Of a DNA stretch of 64,000 nt, positions 1 to 10,290 are shown piece after piece (positions within the stretch are counted from its first letter, which is position 1; every line of letters starts with the position of its first letter). Under the pieces are notes generated by a model. That model saw only the letters and a list, made by a program, of their open reading frames with translations, made no database searches and was not told where the DNA came from. This DNA is from Icerya purchasi (lineage: Eukaryota > Arthropoda > Insecta > Hemiptera > Monophlebidae), in NCBI GenBank assembly GCA_039619475.1, contig CM077115.1, forward strand, positions 59,464,864 to 59,528,863, written 5' to 3'. The position numbers and the translations under genes were made by a program.

Positions 1-1029
1 GGGACCACAATCCAGTTAAAGTGGATCTAGATTTATTAAATTGCAGCCGCAACGAAAATATTATCTCCGAGGAGGCTAAATCAAAGATATCTTCATATGC
101 CCGCAAAGCATCAGTACTCTTTACGGGCGCGTCTATCTTCGACACTTTCGTAGGGTGTTCAGTGATAAAAGGAGATGCCGCACTGATTCGATACTCACTT
201 CCTGAATTCTTCTCCATCCTCTCGGCTGAACTATACGCAATACTCTTAGCACTACAGTTCTTCTTGAATCAGGAAACAGACATTTCAGCAGTAATCTGTT
301 CCGACTCCGTTGCGGCTTTGAATTCCATATCCGATGTCTATAACGATAAACAACACCCCATTGCGAAGGAAGTTGCCAATCTACAAATATCTGCCCCTGC
401 TCGCGCGATATCATTCCTCTGGATTCCAAGTCACTCGGGAATTCCTGGAAACGAGCTGGCCGACAGAACAGCAAAGGAAGCTGCAACGATTCTCCTCGTT
501 CCAGACATTCCGGTACCAGCTTCAGATTATGTCCGCCATCTCAAATTGGCTTTGGCCACACTATGGCACCAGCGATGGCTGGCCGTCCCGTGTTCCAATA
601 AACTTCGCCAAATCAAACAAAACGTTCGACCGTGGACGACTCACCTAACCCGACGAAAGGACGATGTAATTGTCACCAGACTCCGGCTGGGACACACACA
701 AAGCACACATGGCCATCTGCTGCAAATGACTCCGGCTCCAATCTGCAATATTTGTAACACTAATCTAACTGTTCTCCATGTCCTCATAGAATGTCCTCAG
801 TTCTCCTCCCTCAGATTTTCACATAACCTTCCCTCCTCCTTATCTACCATTCTCTCTGATGACCCCATAATCCTTTCGAACTTAATCCGTTTCCTACACC
901 AAGCAAATCTATATCATACAATATAACCTCACTCCTCGTTAACTTATTATATTCGCTTGTAATTATCCGTGCCTCTAGCCAATAGTTGCTGAACACGGCA
1001 CGCTAATTCAAATAATAAATAAATAATTA
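1..1029 (+). mobile_element. 3' fragment of a family B LINE (I/Jockey superclade)
   Basis: The window opens inside a non-LTR retrotransposon. What remains is the end of the polymerase frame, a 3' untranslated stretch, and a simple AAATA-rich tail at about 1009-1029. The protein end, reading RFLHQANLYHTI, closely resembles the ends of the family B copies at 8.5-10.0 kb and 46.9-52.5 kb, which defines the family. The 5' part lies outside the window, so 5' truncation cannot be judged. The tail differs from the plain poly(A) of the other copies. Confidence 0.8.
21..926 (+). pseudogene. LINE ORF2 C-terminus: RNase H domain plus Cys/His tail
   Basis: This frame would encode the RNase H that removes RNA from the RNA/DNA hybrid during LINE replication. 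The RNase H fold starts near residue 32. The acidic positions seen are E in SAELYA (about 68), D in CSDSVAAL (about 93) and D in NELADRTAKEAA (about 147). The WIPSHSG signature is at about 133. The first catalytic Asp, normally in a TDGS/TDAS motif, is missing: the protein reads LFTGAS. A CxxC...HxxxxC tail lies at about 241-258. The frame is open, but the lost Asp and truncation by the window edge suggest a dead or partial copy. The chosen start is simply the first Met; the real frame continues upstream. Confidence 0.75.
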
Positions 1030-1034
1030 AACAA

Positions 1035-1310
1035 TGTAGGCGATAATACACATCCTTGTCTTACTCCTCTTTTGATCTTAATTTCGTCTGTATAAATATT
1101 TTCACATCGAACCGCAGCTGTTTGATTCCAATATAAATTCTGTATTATTTTTATATCTGCTTCGATTACACCAATATCTTTTAAAATTCGCATCAATATT
1201 TCATGATTAACGCAGTCGAAAGCTTTCCTGTAATCTATGAAGTACAGGTATAATAATGGATGGTTGAGATCGCTGCATCTCTGAACTGAAATGTTTAATA
1301 TACATTACGA
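1035..1310 (-). pseudogene. RTE-like LINE reverse transcriptase fragment
   Basis: On the minus strand this short piece holds two adjacent RT blocks. One is motif A (FIDYRKAFDCVNH, about 1203-1245) with its catalytic Asp. The other is the following block RGVRQGCVLSPTLFN (about 1035-1079). The wording is typical of RTE-type and related LINEs. The EN domain, the ADD motif and the 3' end are absent, so it is a fragment. It abuts the tail of the family B copy on its left. Confidence 0.7.
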
Positions 1311-1643
1311 AATGTTAATTTTGGTTGCGCAGATGTGTTCAAAACGACACCTGTAAACAGGCGACACGCAGCGGATGTATGTATGTACCTATTAGTATGG
1401 GAGTGCGAATTACGTTATTTTAAATTGAACGTCTCCCGTACAAAAACTCGATAAATGATCCCCCAATCACGAGGGATGATTTTTCACGTCGACTTTTAAA
1501 TCATCTAATGATCGCAACTGATTTGTCCGTGTTCACATCGGCCAGAAAAATTTCAAAATATCTTTTATTTTCGTTCAAAACGTTTACATTTTCTGCATTC
1601 TTACTGCTTTCAAGCAACACGTTTGACTATATTACCCTTAAAT

Positions 1644-1648
<5 letters not shown>
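1311..1648. other. No gene recognised
   Basis: No coding or repeat structure is recognised here. It lies between the RTE-like RT fragment and a TA microsatellite. Confidence 0.5.

Positions 1649-1694
<46 letters not shown>
1649..1694. repeat. (TA)n microsatellite
   Basis: A nearly pure TA dinucleotide run of about 46 bp. It creates Tyr/Ile-repeat open frames on both strands that are not genes. Confidence 0.95.
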
Positions 1695-1695
<1 letters not shown>

Positions 1696-1783
1696 GAGCG
1701 AAAATTGTATATTTCGATGAAATTCACGAAATAGGGTTTTTTTTTTTCGTGTGTATGTGGGGGGAGGAGTTAAGTAGGTGATA

Positions 1784-2412
1784 ATAAAGAATCTTTCAAC
1801 ATCCTGTTTGTTAATTATAAAATATAATAATTTATTACAACTATCAAAATATAACAAACAAATTTAAAAATAAAATGAAGGCTTACTTAAAATGATTGGT
1901 TATACCCAAAAACGTTTCTAAGTAAGCCTTTTTTTTTTTTTTTCTTGTTTGGGGTTTTCCCTGGGCTTGTCAGCAACGGACGATTACCCATCAACATGTG
2001 TACATAGCAGCAATTAGGAGTAACAAGGAATGGAATCTGACAAAGAATGCTATACCAAAGATGGAGAAACAATAACAATCAACGTCGAAAAATGCCAAAC
2101 GTACGCATCCTGAAAAGAAAAGGAATGACGAAGGTAAGAGCAAAAGGAGTTGGCTGTCCCATACCATGGCCACATCTGCAATTACAGAGCCCACAGTACA
2201 AACGGACAAAGGAACCTGGCTATAAATAATTAAGGAAGAAGAAACACGGGATGTTTAAAAAACAGTTAGATCCGTCAAGCACGAAACCTATATAGAACAC
2301 AACGCTTAGCGTCCGTAAACAATTATCCGAAAGTTCAATGACTTTCTCCTAAGTAAGCCTTCATTTTATTCTTAAATTTGTTTGTTATATTTTGATAGTT
2401 GTAATAGATCAC
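1784..2412 (+). mobile_element. Foldback repeat (Penelope-like?) split by a SINE-like retroposon
   Basis: Two nearly perfect inverted arms of 55 bp occupy 1834-1888 and 2351-2405. Between them was a short segment, GGTTATACCCAAAAACG, running into CTAAGTAAGCC. A second copy of the same sequence lies on the minus strand at about 39,936-40,076, where the segment reads GGGTTATGCCCGAAAACG. A stem followed by CGAAA, with terminal sequence present in both orientations, recalls Penelope-like elements, but no GIY-YIG or RT coding sequence is attached. A SINE-like element later inserted into the right part and duplicated CTAAGTAAGCCTT. Class assignment is inference. Confidence 0.45.
1931..2348 (-). mobile_element. 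SINE-like retroposon, copy 1
   Basis: Read on the minus strand it starts with GGAGAAAGTCATTGAA and ends in poly(A), seen as a T run from about 1929. It is flanked by the 13-bp duplication CTAAGTAAGCCTT at 1918-1930 and 2349-2361, so it is a genuine retrotransposition event. A second copy lies at 5,697-6,069. The segment just before the A tail resembles the 3' ends of family A LINEs. No Pol III boxes were identified with confidence, so it could be a SINE or an internally deleted LINE derivative. Confidence 0.7.
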
Positions 2413-2659
2413 TATATTTTAAATAAGTGAGTCTTATTGTCAAGAAAATTCTACGGAACGAGCATTTTTAAACGGAAGAAGACGGCAAATGTTTCAGCGA
2501 TGATCGTATTTTATTCGGGTGGATTAAAAAATAAGTAATTTGAGTTGGCATTAATATAAGGGTTCCGACCCTATGAGGTGAACTAAAATCTGAAAAAATA
2601 GGGTATTGTTAATGAAAAAAAAATATTAAAAAAAAATATATATGTCAAGGAAATGTTTT

Positions 2660-2965
2660 TCTTTTTCTCTTTCACCTTCTCCCTTTTGCCCTCTCCACTC
2701 TACTGATCCATTTATATGCGACCCCAACCATATCCTTTCTGAATGTGCTGCTCTTTTTCCCGAGTACTCTCATCTATACGCCGAACTCTTTTGGATCTTC
2801 CTACCCCTTTCAATGCTTCCTTTATCCCATCTCTAGCCGTTATTCCCCTCCTACTCTCTTTTATACACTCTATCTCCGATCACCTCAGAATCTGAATAGG
2901 TGATCTAAGCTCATGTAGTTAGGTCAGTGTTGGCACCAGACCCATTTAAAAAAAAAAAAAAAAAT
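2660..2965 (+). mobile_element. Family A LINE, 3' stub
   Basis: A strongly 5'-truncated copy. The Cys/His tail of ORF2 is recognisable (SPFCPLHSTDPFICDPNH), followed by the C-terminal wording shared with other family A copies, a short 3' untranslated stretch ending in CCAGACCC, and poly(A) at about 2947-2963. A frameshift or stop follows the word PLSHL. It is a dead 3' fragment. Confidence 0.75.
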
Positions 2966-5404
2966 TACTTCGGCAGTTGTCGATTTTTTTTGCTTGTCGG
3001 TTAGCGTATTTTTGGAGTTAAAAAGTTTCGAAGCTAGAGAAAAAAAAGAATGGAGGACTTTGCTATCATAAATATTAAATAGAAATCCACAGTATGTACA
3101 CATAGTTGTACGCGATCGAGAAATGAGTAATAAATTGACTACGAATCACGGACCAGAGAAGGAAATGATAATTAACCGGCAAGAAAGCGAAAGCGCTGGA
3201 TTATTGTCTGATTAAGTTTTACGCGAGATTAATATTTAACATATTAAAAAGTTGTTACTTTAAAAAAGAAAGAAAAAAAAATTATTCGCGTCTAAACAAG
3301 TTAGCTGGTTATTGCGTGTGAGAAGCCATTCCGAAATGTCGACGTATTCTGCTGCTAGATACACTCTCTAAAATCGTCTAAAATGTTTGCAGCAACAACT
3401 TTTCTGGAGACTTCACGAATGAAAACACGAAAGAAAGCTCAAAAACTTTACAGTTATTAGGCTCGCCCTACACACGTTATATTACAATAGTCTCCGATTT
3501 CCCTTTGTCACCTTTCTAAATTAGTGTAGGAGATGAAAGGAGGGAGGTTTGTTGTTTCTAATAGAGCAGCACAAGAACGAAATGCGCACGCTGTATCGAA
3601 ATGAAGATGCTCATACACTGGCACAGCTAACTATGTAGACGGATCGTGTAGCTGTATAGAAATCTGGAAGACCATAAAAGATAAAAACAGATATTGAGTT
3701 AACCAGGACCGCCGCCGACAGAATGAAGCTGAAGAACAAGGTAAGTTGAAAAGTTCTGTGAAGATGAACGATGGGACGGCGTTATCCTCATCTCTTGCTC
3801 AAGCCGGTCCGCGGCCACTATCGTTCACATTCTCTTTGTTGCCGTTTCGTTCAGTTCATTATATTATTTCAAAGCGATCCGTTAACAGTAAAACAGAGCC
3901 CGCGTATTTTCCGAGCTGCCGACTTCCAGCGCCCATCTTTGAAGTTGTCCTCCTGTGTGTCCCTCTCGCTTCTCATAAACCTGTAATAAGGACGTACTTA
4001 TCTGTTTTCGCGAGAATATGCCTTTGAAAGCAGAAGTTGAATGGAAAAAACGAAAAACGCAAAAAATAACCCGGAAAAAACAGGAAAACATGAGAAGAAA
4101 AAACAAAAAAGAACCTATATATCCGTCAATCGACTTTCTGGAAAAAGTTATGCCGTGCCATGTGTCGGCAGTAGGCTATGTCTGCGGCACAGCGGCAGTC
4201 GTAAATCTGTTTCTACCGCTGACACGATAACGCTACTTGACAGTTAATTCAGGCAAATACGCTCTGTGCTTTTTTCGAGCTTTTTTTTTACCGTCCGATT
4301 TTATTTTACTTCGGCGAACGAATGAGGAGACGCTCGCTCTAAAAAAATTTCCATCTGCATCTCAAGCGACCAGACAATTTTTAAGCAAGTATATACCGTT
4401 ACATCACGCCCATATTAGCCGCGCTCTAGTAATAAAGAACAGTGATTTATCCGGAGGGTACTTGTTTATTTACGCAGCAGTCTCGGTACAAAAAGAGCGA
4501 ATGTCTAACCGAAATACAATTCAGCCGCCCATACTTTATCGAATTATCCAAATTTCTTTTCACGCGATGTATAGGGAAAATAATCCTTAATCAAACGTCT
4601 CGACAACGAACGATCGAAAGAAAATAGAAAAATAAACACATACGCTGCTCTTATGAAGAATAACTCTGGTCGAAAATCCGGAATTTTGTGATTATATTTG
4701 CTGGGGTTTCGTTCGAAATCAAAAAATTCATAAATTTCGATATCAATTTACAAAAAGCCCGACTATGTGTAGACTTCCAGGTCTCTAGTGTTGTCGATGA
4801 AGTTACAAAATCTTATTACTAAATTGTAGGTGACCCCTAAATCGTGTGGTTTGGAAGACAGACGAATCTTACGCTACACTCGTATCGTGATAATTTGCGT
4901 TTCGCGCGATATTTATCTGATACGCTGAAAAACGAATGTAACACATTAATTCAGAGCTAAAATGTCGCGGGCATAATTCGAAAGAACGGAAATGTGCGTC
5001 TGAGATTTCACTTCAGTACGGTAGCACCGGAATTCTCAATTGGTCGAGCAGTTGCTAGGACAGTTGACTACCAACCCGGTGGTTACGGAACACAGCATAG
5101 TCGATAATAGCATGCGGGCACACAGGTTGATACATATGCCAGATTTGTATTACTTCGAAGGCGTCTTACAATCAGAGTCGGGGTCGTCTGCGATGTCCAC
5201 AACAGGTACTTATACATAAAAACATGCTACCTGGCAGCAGGCATAAAAAGTATCTTCGAATTTTCCCTGGCCAGCACAGCTGAGTAGGATAACTTATTGC
5301 AGCAGGGAATATGCCGACATACAGCAACGGATTGCGACAAAAGCACATAATGTGATGAAAAGAGCCGCTCTTTCTATATCGGTTAAATATTTAACATAAT
5401 GGTA
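2966..5404. other. No gene recognised except a possible first exon
   Basis: About 2.4 kb without transposon protein similarity. Open frames here are short, overlap each other and are rich in simple Lys/Ser runs, for example 4,018-4,230, and none resembles a known family. The only gene-like feature is the short ATG-to-donor segment at 3,723-3,740, listed separately. Confidence 0.5.
3723..3740 (+). other. Possible first coding exon of a host gene (MKLKNK, then splice donor)
   Basis: An ATG with A at -3 opens six codons, ending exactly at AAG followed by GTAAGT, a perfect consensus 5' splice site. The upstream flank is GC-richer than its surroundings (CCGCCGCCGACAG). This is the pattern of a tiny first coding exon before a long intron. 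No continuation exon was found, and chance occurrence is possible. Confidence 0.22.
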
Positions 5405-5475
5405 GTCGCGCTAGCCTAGTTGCTAAAGCGCTTGTGACTTCCGTTGCGGAAGTCTTCTATCCCAAGCGGCGATAT
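5405..5475 (+). repeat. tRNA-like sequence, perhaps a SINE head
   Basis: The segment contains TAGCCTAGTTG, a good fit to the Pol III A box, followed about 35 bp later by GTCTTCTATCCC, a poor fit to a B box. The order and spacing resemble a decayed tRNA or the tRNA-derived head of a SINE. It does not fold convincingly by eye into a complete tRNA. No copy elsewhere in the window was found. Confidence 0.3.
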
Positions 5476-5696
5476 AAATTATCACAAAAATTAAATAAAA
5501 TTGATAGAATCATATTTTTAAGGCAATGGCAAACGTGCATACCACCATTTGCGCGCCAGTTTCTTGCTGTCTTGAGTTGGCTACACTGCATTTAGATCGC
5601 AATAAATATCAAACATTTTTAGAGGCAACAGTTCCAAGTGTAGTCTTCTGTCTACACAATGGCGTTGCAAATGAAAATTGTCGTGCCGCACTATAA

Positions 5697-6069
5697 CTCT
5701 TTTTTTTTTCCTTGTTTGGGGTTTTCCCTGGGTTTGCCAATAATAGACGATTACGCATTAACACGTGTAAATAGTGGCAAATCTGACAAAGAACGCTATA
5801 TCAAGGATGGAGAACCAATGACACAATCCATGTCGATAAATGCCAAACATAAGCATCCTGAAAAGAGAATCCCATACCATGGCCACATCTGCAATTACAG
5901 AGCCCACAGTACCAACGGACAAAGGAATCAGACTGCCAATAATTAAAAAAGAAGAATCACGGGATGTTTAAAAAGCAGTTAGAGCCATCAAGCACCAAAA
6001 CTATATATATAGAATAAAGCGCTTAACGTGCCATAAAGAGTTAGCCGAAAATTCAATGACTTTCTCCAC
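5697..6069 (-). mobile_element. SINE-like retroposon, copy 2
   Basis: This aligns along its length with copy 1 at 1,931-2,348, including shared words GGTTTTCCCTGGG, CCATACCATGGCCACATCTG and TCAATGACTTTCTCC. It lacks about 40 bp in the middle. The short direct repeat CACTATAA flanks it at 5,689-5,696 and 6,070-6,077. On the minus strand it ends in an A tail, seen as T at 5,700-5,710. No coding potential is apparent. Confidence 0.7.
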
Positions 6070-6077
6070 CACTATAA

Positions 6078-6439
6078 AGCAAAGTTTATAATTCTTAATT
6101 ATGCAAAATGAATAATAATTATGGCGACAACTGCGAAGACAGCGCCTACCGTCAAAGGGAAATGAGTAGAATTTACAACCAACACACTATGGCCACACTG
6201 CAACAGCAGCGTCCGCCGTACCGGCTGATAAGGAGCTCCCTATCTAACGTTAAAAATGCGACAGCGGGCCCGCAATATTAACTGCGAGCTGTGCATGTTC
6301 GTAACTGTAACTGCAACATCAGTGCAGTTGCTCTTCGTTTAGAGAGCAGTTCATTAAAAGTAACCGGACACGATAAGATAAGAATGTGCCAAAGTGAAAG
6401 AGAACTACTGAAGGGATTAGATCTTAATATTATAATGAA
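6078..6439. other. No gene recognised
   Basis: A 57-codon open frame at 6,108-6,281 has no recognisable similarity. Nothing else stands out. Confidence 0.4.
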
Positions 6440-7020
6440 GTATAGAAGATAGGAACTTCGCTACAATTAGGATGATCAACGTCGACTATAGAGAGAGAAT
6501 AAAGGACACACAATATGGAGTTGGAATATCGTGAGAGAGCAGCTCCATGTATAGAGCTTCCCTTTCAGATGATAAAGAGGAGCGCTCAAAGAAGATATGA
6601 TCAGAATCACATACGCCTGTGTTATCGATACACAGCGGACAAATAGAAGAGGACACTATGAAGAAATGATGCAATGAAGCAGAAAGTCAATTGTGACCAG
6701 ATCGAAGACGACCATTATGAAATGGGGAAGGTGCGGAAAGTGTAAGTACCATGGTTGAGCAAGTGGATTGGGGTGAATGGAAAAATATTGTAAATTAGGA
6801 TTGGAGAAGGATGATCTATAAAAAGATTTCCAATTGGCCTTTTGGATACTTATTGCAATATTTATTAATTCCTGAGAAGAAAATTGTCCGACTGGATGTC
6901 CAGAAGAAATAGCTAAACGAGCAAGATAATCCACTTTTTTTTCCCCGCAATCCCGGCATGACCAGGAATCCAAAGGAAGTCGATGATTAATGAGTGCAAT
7001 CATAACTCTATATCTGTAAA
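6440..7020 (-). pseudogene. Family A LINE, RNase H to 3' end
   Basis: Minus-strand frames hold the end of RNase H (KKVDYLARLAISSG) and the Cys/His tail (CPLCIDNTGVCDSDHIFFE). The C-terminal wording is like that of the full-length copy at 26.4-32.3 kb. The frame shifts at least once, near 6,660, and the upstream domains are missing. No clear poly(A) or target duplication remains, so this is an old fragment. Confidence 0.7.
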
Positions 7021-7429
7021 GCTAGAACGTACGAATGGGTAGTCGTCTACGCTCAGAACTGAATATGGTACCACAAAGAAGAAGAATAGTCATAAAACGA
7101 TTAATCCTCATTCGAGCAACGTGTGTGTGTGTGTGTGGGATGACACATTTACTAATTTTAAAGAAACGACGCTGGGCCGATTCTTAACCAGGTATAATCT
7201 GCAAACACAATTCGGCGCAATATATTTAATGTTCTTCAATTGCAACAGGCATTTCAAATATCAGAGCCGGAAAATTAATTTTATCGATATTTTCGTCATT
7301 TCGGTATACAAGTAGTCCGCATAACCCGTTTCCTACGATGGCTTGTGTGTTCTACAACTAACTTATAGCCAAACAGCGATAATAACAATAATAAAATGGT
7401 CACGAAAGCTATACTAATAAAGATTGTAA
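7021..7429. other. No gene recognised; GT microsatellite at 7,119-7,137
   Basis: Contains a short (GT)n run and a 64-codon frame with no recognisable similarity. Confidence 0.5.
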
Positions 7430-7757
7430 TCACACTCTATTGCTCGCTTCCCATTATCGTCTCGCTTTGGTTTCCTCTCCACTTATTGTCATTTATATCC
7501 GAATGAGGAACTTATCTGTGATGCTAAGCACATTTTCTTTGAGTGTTCTGTTCTTCCTGCGGAACGTTCTTTCCTTTATTTACTCCTTCTAAAGTCAAGG
7601 CTTCCTGTTCCCTACTGCGCTTCCTATATCCTGTCCAGTCCGTCTCAGTCTGTTGTTCCTGCCATTTTCAATCGAATCAAGTTTTAAGTTAACTCTTCGT
7701 CCCATTGTTTCTGAGTGAGATCCCTGGTTAACGAGCCCATAAAAAAAAAAAAAAAAA
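7430..7757 (+). mobile_element. Family A LINE, 3' stub with poly(A)
   Basis: The last part of ORF2 is readable on the plus strand: FFECSVLPAERSFLYLLLL, then a PYCASYILSSPS-like end and a stop at about 7,685. A 3' tail with CCTGGTTAACGAGCCC and poly(A) at 7,741-7,757 follows. It is 5'-truncated and non-coding. Confidence 0.75.
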
Positions 7758-8004
7758 GATGGTCCGTTACCGGGGAAGATACTTTTTGAAACACTTCCCA
7801 AAAAAAAATAGCTAAATGATCGCAGCGATTGTGTAAAACGATTGCCATATCTCGAAAATTCCATCAAATGTTACAGAAAAACAAAAAAATATAAGTGTGA
7901 ATAATAAAAGAAAAAACTAAAGACAGCCCCTCATCGAAACGCCTACAAGAAAGAAGATTGGATATCTAAATAAAGAGAGACGTATGTAACTTTTATAGAA
8001 AAAA
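7758..8004. other. No gene recognised
   Basis: Short AT-rich stretch between two retroposon ends. Confidence 0.5.
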
Positions 8005-8075
8005 GGCTTTTTTTTTTTTTACTTTTTTACTTTTTTATTGGGCTTGTCAGCTACGGACGATTACCCATCAAGAAA
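8005..8075 (-). mobile_element. 3' end of a SINE-like or family A-type retroposon
   Basis: An interrupted T run is followed by GGGCTTGTCAGCTACGGACG and GATTACCCATCA. This is almost identical to the 3' end (read on the minus strand) of the SINE-like copy at 1.9-2.3 kb, but the body of that element does not follow. It is a very short 5'-truncated insertion or a relative that shares only the tail. Confidence 0.55.
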
Positions 8076-8486
8076 GAAGAACGTAGGACAAAAGGAAATT
8101 CGGGGAAGAAAGAGACGGCCAGAACTACTATGGAGAGATAACAAGGGAGTCAAAAAAGATCGGTACTAGAACCCTTGCAATTAGCAGTCCAAAGGGAAAT
8201 AAATGTGTAGACGAAAAAATATAAAGGATACCTTAAAGAAAAGGAAAGCTCTAGTGTCTTGTTAGCCGTTATACCTGATTATAATATATCTATTTAAACT
8301 AAATGCGCGATGTAACCAGCATAAAAAGAAAAGTATTTTTATCCATGTCTGCGATTGCTGGGCAGCGCCTACAAAAAGATCCTCGTCAACAATATGGCCG
8401 CAACTACAATGCAGTGTCAAAGGCTTTTAGTAACATCGATTGAAAAATTTTATTTAAAACGTTGAAAAAAAAATGCAGACTGGAAA
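8076..8486. other. No gene recognised
   Basis: AG-rich sequence. A possible LINE C-terminal word, KRRPELLWRD, occurs on the plus strand near 8,110-8,145 but is too short to assign. Confidence 0.4.
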
Positions 8487-8498
8487 GATTAAATATAT

Positions 8499-10041
8499 TT
8501 TTTTTTTTTTTTTTTTTTTTTTAAGGTGCCATATACTACAACTTGGGTCAGAGGCACCGGGGCTATTTTGTTAAATTAATGGATATATGTTTGTTGTTTT
8601 CAGAAATTGTATGGTCTTTTTAAGTTCGTCTGGGCTGTCGGAGAGTGCTGTGCGTATTGATATGTTGTGATCCGGATGATATTTTCGAAGTGGAATGCAC
8701 GTTGTTAGTATATGATCGATTGTTAAAGGCTCTTGTCCGCAGTGGTAACATGTGGGCTGGGGTTCATTTTTCAATATGTGGCCGTGAGTTAGTGCAGTGT
8801 GTCCGATTCTGAGCCGAGTTATTACCGCCTCCTCGCGTCGGGATGGGATGCATGTTTTCCACGGAGATGTGTTTGATTTGATGTTTCGGAGTTTGTTGAC
8901 GGTAGAGATGCGCTTCCAGTTTGAGTCCCACGTATCGTGGAATACACTTTTGATGTTGCGTATTTGGTCTTGAATTGGAATCGGAATTGCTGGTACTGGG
9001 AACATCCTCGCTGCTTCCTTCGCGGCAGTGTCTGCTTCTTCGTTTTCCTTGATGTTAGAATGTGCTGGGATCCAGCATACGACGATTTCCTGTATATGAC
9101 GGTGAATTGACAAAAGAATATCCTGGGCAATCGGGTGGTTAACTTTTGTGTGATCAAGGTTAATGTTTTGAATGGCGCAAAGGGAGTCAGTAAAGATAAC
9201 TATTTTCGGTAGGTTTAAATTAATAGCCAAATTGGTTGCCAAGTTTATTGCTGTTAGTTCTGCTGATAGTACGGAAAATTCAATTGGTAATGAATATCTT
9301 ACGGTGACGTCTTGGTGTATTACGGAACAGCCGACGCCTTCGGCTGTTTTTGATGCATCGGTGTAGAATTTTTCGTATGGGTCAAGTGAGGCCATTAGTG
9401 TATCGTAGGTGCTTTGTTTTAGCATCATATTTTTGATGTGCAGTGCTAATGATGTGTCCGTTTTTAAGTTTATTGACACGTTTGGCGGTATCGACGATAT
9501 TATGCGATGGTCGATTTGTTCCGATTGATTAAGGTTCAAGGAGCGGATGATGTTTGCGACATGGGATTGAAATAATCCAGCGGAGTGGCGAAGATAGCGT
9601 GATGAATTTGCTTTTTGTAACTGTAGTGGATGTTTTTTCCCTTTGAGATATGTGTCAAGTTTTATTGTTAAGTATTCTCTCCGCAGTTTTAACGACCATT
9701 CACCAGCCTCAGCCAAAATGCTGACCGTTGGGCTGGTGTGGAAGGCTCCGATTGCCAATCGAATGGCCGAATGATGAATGGAATCCAAGGTGCGCAGAAT
9801 TGATGGTTTCGCCGTTCCATAGATTGGAGCACCATAGTCTAAGCAGGGACGTATCATTGTTCGATAGATTTTTAGTAGGGTAGCTCTATCCGCTCCAAAA
9901 GTGCTGTGAGATAGTTTTTTTATTAAATTTAATTTTTTCAAGCATTGTTGTTTTAATTCGTTTATATGGTGTTTCCAAGAAAGTGCGTCATCGAATGTTA
10001 AGCCAAGATATTTCACGGTTTGAGTTTGTGGGATTTGGATG
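8499..10041 (-). mobile_element. Family B LINE, 5'-truncated, recent insertion
   Basis: The insertion is bounded by the 12-bp duplication GATTAAATATAT at 8,487-8,498 and 10,042-10,053. It carries a T run at 8,498-8,522, which is poly(A) on the minus strand. The 5' end stops abruptly inside the RT palm, as expected from incomplete reverse transcription. The intact duplication and open frame suggest a young insertion. The 3' untranslated region shares ATAGCCCCGG near its end with the family B element at 46.9 kb. Confidence 0.9.
8571..10041 (-). CDS. Family B LINE ORF2, C-terminal half (RT thumb, RNase H, Cys/His tail)
   Basis: This is the C-terminal part of a LINE polyprotein. The frame is open from the truncation point, just before KYLGLTFDDALSWKHH, to a normal stop. 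An RT thumb/connection region follows. RNase H carries all four expected acidic positions: TDAS, AEL, FTDSL and NEEADTAAKEA. The WIPAHS word is present, and a CxxC...HxxxxC tail (CYHCGQEPLTIDHILTTC) follows. The EN domain and the RT catalytic ADD motif are absent, so it cannot retrotranspose itself. The first Met is at 10,016, but no native start exists because of truncation. Confidence 0.85.
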
Positions 10042-10290
10042 GATTAAATATATTAAACGTACAAAGTGTCACGAATAAACCGGTGTTAACGGATAGAAGA
10101 TAAGAACAAAAACGAAGCAGGTAGACAAAGCTGTTCATCACACCGGTTTGGAAAGAATAAAAGTTAATGAAATCCGACGTGTTGCAAAGAATGCGAATAA
10201 AATGTGTTAATTGTTCTGTCATTAACGAAATGAAAAACACAAGTGTTAATAAAGAGAAAACAAATGAGAATTAGTAAAAGTATAAAAATA
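10042..10290. other. No gene recognised
   Basis: Short AT-rich gap between the family B insertion and the Tc1 element. Confidence 0.5.

Noticed and set aside
1508..1857. Two Tyr/Ile-repeat frames around 1.65 kb
   Set aside because: Both are produced by the TA microsatellite.
4018..4247. Lys-rich frames of about 70 codons
   Set aside because: Two overlapping frames of the same A-rich stretch, no family resemblance, no splice or promoter context.
6108..6281. 57-codon frame after the SINE-like copy 2
   Set aside because: Too short, no similarity, no supporting context.
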